Shown piece after piece: positions 7,282-13,226 of a stretch of DNA of 16,132 nucleotides (the first letter of the stretch is position 1; each line of letters starts with the position of its first letter). Below the pieces are notes generated by a model that saw nothing but the letters and a program-made list of their open reading frames with translations, made no database searches and had not been told where the DNA came from. Position numbers and translations under genes: made by a program. Origin of the DNA: DATJOQ01 sp050010455 (GTDB lineage Bacteria > Desulfobacterota > Binatia > Binatales > Binataceae); assembly GCA_050010455.1 (NCBI GenBank), contig JBEKLA010000073.1:1-16132 (forward strand), read 5' to 3'.

Positions 7282-8493
7282 TTATCCAGCCGTGCGCGGC
7301 TCCTGCTTGAGTTCGGCGATATCCGAACCTCGCGGCGGAAAGCTCAGCCGTACGCGCTCGCTCCTGGCGATCGCGTCGGCCACCATCGCGTTCACGTCGA
7401 GCACCGACTCCGCTTGCTCGACCTGCTCGCGCCGCGCGTGCGTCTCCGGATGGGGCGGGACGAACAGCGTGCAACAATCCTGGTCGGGAATGATCGAGGT
7501 TTCGAACGTACCGAGCTTGCGCGCCTGATCGACGATCTCGTTCTTGTCCATCCCGACCAGCGGCCTGAATATCGGTATAGTTGCGGCTTCCGTTATCACG
7601 TTCATGTTCTCGAGCGTCTGCGAAGCCACCTGCCCCAGGCTTTCTCCGGTCACGAGCACGCTGGCCTCGAGATCGGCCGCCAGCGCATTCGCGATTCGTA
7701 TCATGAAGCGGCGATAGAGCACCACGCGCAGCGGCCTCGGCACCAGCGCGACTATCTGGCGCTGCAGCTCGGCGAACGGCACCAGGATGAGCGTCGAGTG
7801 CGCCTGGTAGCGCGTCAGATGCGCGACCAGTTCGCGCGCCTTGTCGCGGCTGGCGGCGGACAGCAGCGGGAAGCTGTGGAAGTGGACGAAGTCCAGGCGC
7901 AGCCCGCGGCGCATCATGCGATAGGCGGCCACCGGCGAGTCGATTCCACCCGAGATCAACGCCATCCCGCGCCCGCTGATTCCCACCGGCAACCCGCCCG
8001 GCCCCGAATATCTGCCGACCGAATAGAATGCCGCGGTGGGCAGAATCTCGATCCTGATCGTAAGCTCCGGGTTTTCGAGATCGACCGGAATCCCGGTGGC
8101 CTCCTTCACCGCCGCCCCGACCTCGCGATCGATCTCCGGCGACTTGAGCGCGAAATTCTTGTCGGCGCGCCGGGTCAGTATACGGAAACTTCGCGCGGTC
8201 CGCCCGCGCATCGTTTCCAGCACACCGCGCTTGATCTGATCGAGGTCGCGATCTACGGCACGGCTGACCGAAAAAGTCTGCACGCCGAAGAGCAGCGACG
8301 CGCGTTCGATCGCGGTTCGATCATCAAGCTCGTCGGGCAACGCGACGATCAGGCGCGGCCCCTCGCCGCGCATCGTCCCGAGCCGATAGTCGGCGAACGT
8401 TGCGCGCAGGTTGCGCTTTAGCTGGTCGACGAAGCGCCATCGATTGCGCCCTTTGAGCGTAATCTCATGATATCGGCCGATTAGGTAACGCAT
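7282..8493 (-). CDS. thiI: tRNA 4-thiouridine synthase ThiI
   Basis: The 403 residues begin MRYLIGRYHEITLKGRNR, the usual start of ThiI, with the N-terminal ferredoxin-like and THUMP RNA-binding domains (to about 165). The PP-loop ATPase domain follows with SGGIDSP at 181-187 and the GESLGQVASQT segment at about 283-293. The enzyme adenylates U8 of tRNA and inserts sulfur from a persulfide carrier; in some organisms it also supplies sulfur for the thiamin thiazole. There is no C-terminal rhodanese domain, so this is the short form as in Bacillus. The cysteine pair 340-341 (DQDCCTLFVP) matches the position of the conserved catalytic Cys of the core. A TTG 16 codons upstream (8541) is possible, but the ATG at 8493 fits the family start better. 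It is the first gene of a unit with the lipoprotein and glycosyltransferase, divergent from the Nudix gene. Confidence 0.93.
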   Translation of the reverse strand: MRYLIGRYHEITLKGRNRWRFVDQLKRNLRATFADYRLGTMRGEGPRLIVALPDELDDRTAIERASLLFGVQTFSVSRAVDRDLDQIKRGVLETMRGRTARSFRILTRRADKNFALKSPEIDREVGAAVKEATGIPVDLENPELTIRIEILPTAAFYSVGRYSGPGGLPVGISGRGMALISGGIDSPVAAYRMMRRGLRLDFVHFHSFPLLSAASRDKARELVAHLTRYQAHSTLILVPFAELQRQIVALVPRPLRVVLYRRFMIRIANALAADLEASVLVTGESLGQVASQTLENMNVITEAATIPIFRPLVGMDKNEIVDQARKLGTFETSIIPDQDCCTLFVPPHPETHARREQVEQAESVLDVNAMVADAIARSERVRLSFPPRGSDIAELKQEPRTAG

Positions 8494-8607
8494 CGCTACG
8501 ATATCGGCACGCCGGATTGAAGAATTTCCATGTAACGCCAAAAGCGCCTTCGCATTACGGTCGAACGCAGGCTAGCATAGTAGATCGACGTGAGCATCCG
8601 AGCGACT

Positions 8608-8636
8608 TTGGCTTCTCCGCCCCGTTCGACTATCAA
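8608..8636 (+). promoter_or_regulatory. Possible promoter of the Nudix hydrolase gene
   Basis: TTGGCT at 8608-8613 and TATCAA at 8631-8636 are spaced by exactly 17 bases, each matching four of six consensus positions. Transcription would begin about 7 bases later, at the ATG at 8644, giving a leaderless message. No good ribosome site precedes that ATG. Confidence 0.35.
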
Positions 8637-8643
8637 TAAGGTG

Positions 8644-9222
8644 ATGGATACGCAGCGACATCTGGCGCGCCTGCGCGATCGGCTGGCGCCGGTGCGATCG
8701 CATGCGCGGCCGGCGAATCCGGCCAAGCGGAAAAGCGCGGCGGTATTGGTGCCGCTGTTCGAACACGAGGAGCAGCTGCACGTGCTTTACACGCTCCGCA
8801 CCGATTGGCTGCCGAGCCATCAGGGCCAGGTCGCGTTTCCCGGCGGCGGGGTGGACGAGGCCGACGCCGATCTGCTGGCGACCGCGCTGCGCGAGGCGTA
8901 CGAGGAAATCGGGCTTAACCCGGAAACCGTCGAAGTCCTGGGGAGCATGAGTACGTTCAACTCGGTGGCGAGCGGCTACGCGGTCGCGCCGTTCGTTGGC
9001 GTGATACCCGATCCGGCCAGGCTTCGGCCCAATCCCCGCGAAGTGGCGCAGATTTTCAGCGTCCCGATGGCCGCGCTCGGCGACGAGCGGTTTCGCGGCA
9101 AGTATCGATGGCAGAGTGGCGGGACTTTTCCCGCGATTCTGTACGGCGAGCAAACCATCTGGGGCCTGACGCTGAGCATCACGCTGTCATTGCTGGATCT
9201 GATACAAGAACCGGCTCGCTGA
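8644..9222 (+). CDS. NudL-like CoA pyrophosphatase (Nudix hydrolase)
   Basis: The 192 residues have the UPF0035/NudL signature directly before the Nudix box: 'LPSHQGQVAFPGGGVD' (56-71), then DADLLATALREAYEEIGL (74-91) with REAYEE at 83-88 supplying the metal-binding glutamates. These enzymes cleave CoA and its thioesters into 3',5'-ADP and phosphopantetheine derivatives with Mg or Mn, recycling damaged or excess CoA. Length equals that of Escherichia coli NudL. An upstream GTG at 8590 would add 18 residues of poor quality; the ATG at 8644 matches the family length and is preferred. It is divergent from thiI across a ~150-base gap and is followed after 133 bases by an unrelated helical protein. 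Confidence 0.88.
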   Translation: MDTQRHLARLRDRLAPVRSHARPANPAKRKSAAVLVPLFEHEEQLHVLYTLRTDWLPSHQGQVAFPGGGVDEADADLLATALREAYEEIGLNPETVEVLGSMSTFNSVASGYAVAPFVGVIPDPARLRPNPREVAQIFSVPMAALGDERFRGKYRWQSGGTFPAILYGEQTIWGLTLSITLSLLDLIQEPAR

Positions 9223-9340
9223 TCAACTTTAGCCGTTCGGTCCGGCTCGCTGACGGCGGCATTCACCGCTTTCGCGGTCAATGGCATTGATGAAACCGGC
9301 GGCGGATTCAGATAGTGTGATCCGATTGTGCCCGGGGGGT

Positions 9341-9346
9341 TATAAA
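9341..9346 (+). promoter_or_regulatory. Possible -10 element before the 390-residue helical protein
   Basis: TATAAA lies 9 bases before the ATG at 9356 and stands out in a GC-rich setting (just after a G6 run). No clear -35 is found at 17 bases. If used, the leader would be only a few bases long. Confidence 0.3.
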
Positions 9347-9355
9347 CCAGAACGC

Positions 9356-10528
9356 ATGAGTAAACATCAGGCAACCGAAACGCTCGGCGAGGCACTCCGC
9401 AAATTGGGTCTCGACGCGGAATCTGCGCCGGAGCAGGCGCTCGCGGCGATTCGCGAATTGCGCGCCCGTTCGGATACGAGCGAGGCCGCGATCGCGCACG
9501 CGCTCGGATTGATTCCGTCCGCTGACGCAGCGAATCTGCTGGCCGAGATGGAAGCGGCGTCGAGCGGCGAAGTACGTCGCGAGATTCGCCGCGCGCTGTT
9601 CAGGTTGCGCCAGCGCGGGATCGAGCCTTCCGCGGTAACGCCGTCGGACGAACCCAAGCCGCTCACTCCCGCGGACAACAACATGAGCGCGCTGATGTCG
9701 CCGATCGACACCGAAGGTGCGCGGATCGTTTGGATCGTAAAGGCGCGGCCAGGCGTCGGGTCGTCACGATTGTGGGGGCTGACCTCCGAGAACGAGGGAC
9801 TGGCCGGCGCAACGATTGCAAACGTGTCGAGCCGTCAGTTGCGTGAAGAGCGCAAGGAAATCGAACGGCGCGCGCAGACCGCGCTGGTCGCGGCCGATTG
9901 GCGATTGGCCGATTTCATTCTGTGCGAAGCCTATCGCCGCACGCCCGAGAGCCGCCGCGTTCAGGTCGGAAACTTCCTCGCGCTGCGAGCGGAAATTATC
10001 GCGACGCCACCGGCCGCCGATTTCTCGCATCCGATCTACGAGGCGTTTGCGGCTGAAATCGCCACCGAGCCATCACCCGAGTTGCTCAAGGAACCCGAGA
10101 TCGCGGGATGGAAGATTCCGGCCGACAAGACCAGGCCCTTCATCGACGAAGTCAACGAGATCCGGAATAGCTCGCTCGTGCTGAATCGTTTTCAGCAAGA
10201 GGATCGCATCAATACGATCGTCGAGCGCGCGATTACCGATCTGCTGTCGGGTGACGGCGCCTTCGCGGCGCGCCGCCGGCTCGAAGATACGGCCTACTAT
10301 CTCGCCCAAGCGGGCCGCCGCGCGGCGGCGGGATGGGCGGCGGCGGCAGCCGCGCGTCTTCGCGACGGCGCCGATTTGAAGCGCGTCGCGTTTTTCCAGG
10401 AATTCGTGCGCGCCAACTTAGGAGCCATCCTCGCGGCGCAGGAAGAGCATCAGCGCCAAGAGCCGCGCCTGATCGTGACGCCGGCGGAAGTGATGCGCGA
10501 GCGCCAGCAGCGCACCGGCCCGCGCTAG
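9356..10528 (+). CDS. Conserved-looking helical protein of unknown function
   Basis: From the ATG at 9356 this gives 390 residues; the frame allows starts at 9281 or 9290, but the added residues (ALMKPAADSDSVIRL...) look non-coding and carry no ribosome site. There is no signal peptide or membrane segment. Residues about 1-90 are helix-rich with a repeated spacing of Leu/Ala (EALRKLGL, ALAAIRELRAR, AAIAHALGLI, EVRREIRRALFRLRQRG), recalling HEAT-type packing. A Pro-rich linker (about 93-118) follows, then a second, mostly helical region with ARIVWIVKARPG and WGLTSENEGLAGATIANVSSRQLREER at about 122-165. The C-terminus is helical and Ala/Arg-rich. I recognise no family and no catalytic motif. 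The gene ends 17 bases from the convergent cyclase gene. A cytoplasmic scaffold or protein-binding role is only a guess. Confidence 0.75.
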   Translation: MSKHQATETLGEALRKLGLDAESAPEQALAAIRELRARSDTSEAAIAHALGLIPSADAANLLAEMEAASSGEVRREIRRALFRLRQRGIEPSAVTPSDEPKPLTPADNNMSALMSPIDTEGARIVWIVKARPGVGSSRLWGLTSENEGLAGATIANVSSRQLREERKEIERRAQTALVAADWRLADFILCEAYRRTPESRRVQVGNFLALRAEIIATPPAADFSHPIYEAFAAEIATEPSPELLKEPEIAGWKIPADKTRPFIDEVNEIRNSSLVLNRFQQEDRINTIVERAITDLLSGDGAFAARRRLEDTAYYLAQAGRRAAAGWAAAAAARLRDGADLKRVAFFQEFVRANLGAILAAQEEHQRQEPRLIVTPAEVMRERQQRTGPR

Positions 10529-10545
10529 CGCGGCTGCGCTCTCGG

Positions 10546-11484
10546 CTACTTGATCGCCAGCGGATTCAGCGGGCTGCCGACCGCGCCGGTAAAGCGCAGC
10601 GGCGGCGCGACGAAGAAGCAGGTGTAGCGCCCGTCTTTCTTGCAATCCTCGGCCAGCGCCTCGAAGTGAAAGATCTCGCCGAGCACGAGCCCGATATCGC
10701 GAATCGCGATCTGATGGAACGGAAGCTGGTCGTCCTTGATTTCTGACGGCTGCACCTCGACAGTTATGTTATCGACCGCGATACACGAGATCTGCTTCTC
10801 GTAAATCCACTCCAGCGTTTTCAGGCCCATCCCCGGGCACGCGCTCCAATACGCCGCGCGCTCATTCGGATGGTTATACCAATGCGGCACCCATCCGGTG
10901 CGCACCAGCAGCGCGTCGCCGCTCTCGATCGCGACGTTCTGCGCCTTGGCGCATCCGTCGAGATCGGCAGGCGTGATCGCGTAGCCGGGATCGACGTAGC
11001 CCCTGGCCTCGGCGTTCTTGTAGCGCACCATGTCGAGCAGCACGCCGCGCGTAGTCAGCGTCTCCGCCATCATCGCGATCGAGTTCTTGGCCGCTCCCGC
11101 ATGCGCGGTGACGTACTTGGTCTCGACGCCGTTGTAAAAGCAGTTGTCGTAACCGACGTGCGCGAGGCTGTCCCACTGCGTCGACACCTGGAGCGGCATG
11201 AAGACCGAATCATCGTTGGCGATACAGTCGCTGGGAAACCCGATGTCGCGCGCGTAGGCGTTGAGCAGGGTCATCATGCGGACGCCGGGCGTCCGGGTCG
11301 GGAAGATCGGGCCGGTTGCGTCGAGCGGAACCGCGCAAGTGAAGATTTTGCCCTTCTTCACTTCGCGCGCCGCCCTGGCAACTACATCAGCGGTGATGAA
11401 GTTGGTGGTGCCGAGTTGATCGTCTTTGCCCCATCGGCCCCAGTTCGAAACCGGCTTGATACCCCATTTCTCGGCGAGATTCAT
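10546..11484 (-). CDS. Cyclase-family protein (PF04199, metal-dependent hydrolase-like)
   Basis: The 312 residues match the longer members of the cyclase / kynurenine formamidase-like family: N-terminal WGRWGKDDQLGTTNFI (16-31), the block PLQVSTQWDSLAHVGYD (97-113), GVLLDMVRYK at about 146-155, GDALLVRTGW, and the AVDNITVE segment near 240. The family hydrolyses cyclic amides, formamides or lactones using a metal held by an H-x-G-T-H-x-D type motif. Here D105 and H109 are present, but the two histidines correspond to Gln99 and Gln103, so the metal site differs from KynB. The substrate is unknown. A clear ribosome site, GGAGGAG, precedes the start. It is probably the last gene of a unit with the cupredoxin (67 bases upstream) and the LLM oxidoreductase, suggesting a shared catabolic or modifying pathway. 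Confidence 0.85.
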   Translation of the reverse strand: MNLAEKWGIKPVSNWGRWGKDDQLGTTNFITADVVARAAREVKKGKIFTCAVPLDATGPIFPTRTPGVRMMTLLNAYARDIGFPSDCIANDDSVFMPLQVSTQWDSLAHVGYDNCFYNGVETKYVTAHAGAAKNSIAMMAETLTTRGVLLDMVRYKNAEARGYVDPGYAITPADLDGCAKAQNVAIESGDALLVRTGWVPHWYNHPNERAAYWSACPGMGLKTLEWIYEKQISCIAVDNITVEVQPSEIKDDQLPFHQIAIRDIGLVLGEIFHFEALAEDCKKDGRYTCFFVAPPLRFTGAVGSPLNPLAIK

Positions 11485-11488
11485 GGTT

Positions 11489-11495
11489 CTCCTCC
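11489..11495 (-). promoter_or_regulatory. Shine-Dalgarno site of the cyclase-family gene
   Basis: GGAGGAG on the minus strand, 4 bases before the ATG (the GGAGG core at 6), supporting the start at 11484. Confidence 0.75.
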
Positions 11496-11551
11496 CGATG
11501 TGGCGGATGGCGCGGGCGCGCCACCCATCAGCTAACGGAATACGCTTCGCG

Positions 11552-11977
11552 CTACTTGGCGGTCGAAACGGTCTTCGGCATCTTGTGGATTACGATCAAC
11601 TGGCCGCCGATATGACCGGGATGCAACTGGCAGAAGTAGTTAAAGATTCCCGGCTTCTCGGCGACGAATTCGACCGTCTTGGGTGTACCGGCGGTCACGA
11701 TCTCCTTGATGCCGTAGCCCGGAAGCGCAAAGCCGTGCTGATTGCCCGCGCCCGGGACCATGTTCTTGAGCGTGAGCTTAACGTGATCGCCTTGCTCGAC
11801 CGCGATCATGCTCGGCAGCCAGAATTTAGTATCGTCGATCAACACCGACACCATCGTGAAGTTCTTGACGGAACCGGCCGCGCTCTCGTCGGCCGCACGG
11901 CCCGGCCATGCACCGAGCAACATGATTCCAATGATCGCGGCAGCAACCGCCAGGTTTCGAATCTTGGGTTTAGCCAT
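11552..11977 (-). CDS. Exported cupredoxin-domain protein with an atypical copper motif
   Basis: The 141 residues begin with a Sec-type signal (MAKPKIRNLAVAAAIIGIML, cleavage probably after GRAA near 29), so the mature ~112-residue protein is periplasmic. The fold is a single cupredoxin: FWLPSMIAVEQGDHVKLTLKN (about 52-72), His81 in NQHGFALPGYGI, and Cys116 in FNYFCQLHPGH with His119 and His122. The HGF...YGI context recalls CuA/N2OR-type cupredoxins, but the second CuA Cys is absent and the axial Met of plastocyanin-type sites is also absent, leaving C-x2-H-x2-H. An alternative GTG two codons upstream (11983) exists; the ATG is favoured by GGAGGGGAG at 11983-11991. It lies 34 bases after the LLM oxidoreductase and 67 before the cyclase. 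It is likely an electron carrier or copper-binding partner; the redox partner is unknown. Confidence 0.85.
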   Translation of the reverse strand: MAKPKIRNLAVAAAIIGIMLLGAWPGRAADESAAGSVKNFTMVSVLIDDTKFWLPSMIAVEQGDHVKLTLKNMVPGAGNQHGFALPGYGIKEIVTAGTPKTVEFVAEKPGIFNYFCQLHPGHIGGQLIVIHKMPKTVSTAK

Positions 11978-12011
11978 CGTCACTCCCCTCCAACGCCGCG
12001 AGACTTAGCGG

Positions 12012-13031
12012 CTAGCCGTTAAACTGTTTGTTCCACTTGCGCCACTGATCGTCGCTGATATTCGCGTGATATGGGATGTAGAATCCGATGCGATCCAGCA
12101 GGCCTTCGTAGCGCTCCTTGACCCGGTCTCCGATATTATCGAAATTACCGGTTACCGCGTAGACATCGAGCATCTCGTCGGTGATTTCCTTGGCCATCCC
12201 CGGCCAATCGGCCTTGGCCGCCTTCTCGCTGAGCCGCGCCGATACATCGCCCCATCCGTGAGCTTCAAGCACCCCCGAATAGGTGCGGGTCGAGGCGTAG
12301 AACGCGATCTGCTGGCGTACGCCGGCTCTGGCGGCTTCGATCTCTTGGTCGTTTTGCCCGACGATCACGAAGCCGGTGGTCGCGATCGTGAAGTCCTTGC
12401 GATTTCGTCCCGCCTTGGTGAGCCCGGTCTCGACGTTGGGGATCACGAACTCGCGCAGGAACTTTTGAGAGTGGAACGGATGGGCGTGCAGGCCCTCGCA
12501 CAGCTCGCCCGCCAGCCGCAGGATATGCTTGTTAAGCCCAGCTATGTAGATCGGGATGTTGGAAAACTCGTGGCGCGGCGGCGTGAAGAACGGAGTCATC
12601 AGCGAGAAGTTGTAGAACTTGCCCTGATAAGAGAGCTTCTTTCCGCCTTCCGCCCAGCATTTGAAGATCGCGCGCAGCGATTCAATATACTCGCGCAGCC
12701 GCGGCACCGGCGCGTCCCATCGCGTGGCGAAGCGCCGCTCGATATGGCCCTTGACCTGGGTGCCGAGTCCGAGGATGAAGCGGCCTTGCGAGAACCCGGC
12801 CAAGTCCCACGCGGTGTAGGCCATGGTCATCGGGCTTCGCGGAAAGGCGATCGCCACCGCGGTGCCCATCTTCATTTTCTTGGTATGTTCGGCCACTAAC
12901 GCGATCGGCAGCAATCCGTCGTTGCCCGCCTCTGCCGTCCAGATAGCGTCGAAGCCCAGCTCTTCGGCCTTCTTTGCGGTCTGAGGCACCGCTTGCAGGC
13001 CCTGCACCCAAATTTGAGTATCGAGTTTCAT
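12012..13031 (-). CDS. LLM-class (luciferase-like) oxidoreductase, probably F420-dependent
   Basis: The 339 residues form the TIM-barrel of the luciferase-like monooxygenase superfamily. Visible family marks are KAEELGFDAIWTAE at about 21-34, GTAVAIAFPRSPMTMAYTAWDLAGFSQGRFILGLGTQ at about 56-92, FYASTRTYSG at about 233-242, and the AGLNKHILRLAGELCEGLHAHPF stretch at about 163-185. The pattern is closest to the F420-dependent subgroup rather than the FMN two-component enzymes, by general resemblance only. It would move a hydride between F420 (or FMN) and an unknown organic substrate. It is cytoplasmic, with no signal peptide. It is the first gene of the probable unit with the cupredoxin and cyclase-family protein, divergent from the accessory gene at 13227 across a 195-base gap. 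Confidence 0.85.
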   Translation of the reverse strand: MKLDTQIWVQGLQAVPQTAKKAEELGFDAIWTAEAGNDGLLPIALVAEHTKKMKMGTAVAIAFPRSPMTMAYTAWDLAGFSQGRFILGLGTQVKGHIERRFATRWDAPVPRLREYIESLRAIFKCWAEGGKKLSYQGKFYNFSLMTPFFTPPRHEFSNIPIYIAGLNKHILRLAGELCEGLHAHPFHSQKFLREFVIPNVETGLTKAGRNRKDFTIATTGFVIVGQNDQEIEAARAGVRQQIAFYASTRTYSGVLEAHGWGDVSARLSEKAAKADWPGMAKEITDEMLDVYAVTGNFDNIGDRVKERYEGLLDRIGFYIPYHANISDDQWRKWNKQFNG

Positions 13032-13081
13032 GATGGCTCGGATTTCCTTTGTCCGCTTAAAGACGGCCGAATCCTAACAGA

Positions 13082-13091
13082 TGTCGCGACA
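13082..13091. repeat. 10-base perfect palindrome in the divergent gap
   Basis: TGTCGCGACA lies about 50 bases upstream of the LLM oxidoreductase start, in the intergenic region shared with the accessory gene. It could be an operator, but a 10-base palindrome with CG core is not rare in GC-rich DNA. Confidence 0.3.
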
Positions 13092-13164
13092 AGCTGAAAA
13101 GGAAATCGGAGGATTGGGAAACGGGCGCACAGCCGCAATCGCCGACCAGTTGAGCGCAAGCGAA

Positions 13165-13190
13165 GAGCCGGTCTATTAGATTGAGCCGGT
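13165..13190 (+). repeat. Direct repeat GAGCCGGT, 18-base period, upstream of the accessory gene
   Basis: GAGCCGGT occurs at 13165-13172 and again at 13183-13190, 18 bases apart, immediately upstream of a possible -35 (TTGGTC at 13191). Position and spacing are what one would expect of a tandem activator site, but there are only two copies and no known consensus. Confidence 0.4.
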
Positions 13191-13220
13191 TTGGTCACTC
13201 GAGGATTTCTTCGATAGAAT
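13191..13220 (+). promoter_or_regulatory. Possible promoter of the accessory gene, placing transcription start at the GTG
   Basis: TAGAAT at 13215-13220 matches TATAAT at five of six places, with TTGGTC (three of six) 18 bases upstream. Six bases separate the -10 from the GTG at 13227, so a transcript would begin at or within a base or two of the start codon. No strong ribosome site is present. Confidence 0.4.
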
Positions 13221-13226
13221 GGGAAT

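Noticed and set aside
7256..7477. 74-codon upstream extension of the lipoprotein gene
   Set aside because: It lies within thiI in another frame and would bury the lipoprotein signal; ATG 7255 is the sensible start.
7414..8421. A 335-codon plus-strand open frame
   Set aside because: Antisense to thiI, whose motifs are unmistakable; the product is Arg/His/Gln-rich without domain signals.
8863..8916. Missing Glu in the first part of the Nudix box
   Set aside because: An Asp/Ala-rich GGxVDxxDADL version is normal for the NudL/UPF0035 subgroup; the REAYEE core is intact.
12066..12899. A 277-codon plus-strand open frame
   Set aside because: Antisense to the LLM oxidoreductase, which has clear family motifs.
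13032..13226. tRNA, attachment site or insertion-sequence remnant beside the low-GC gene
   Set aside because: No cloverleaf, terminal inverted repeats, target duplication or transposase fragment could be seen on either side.
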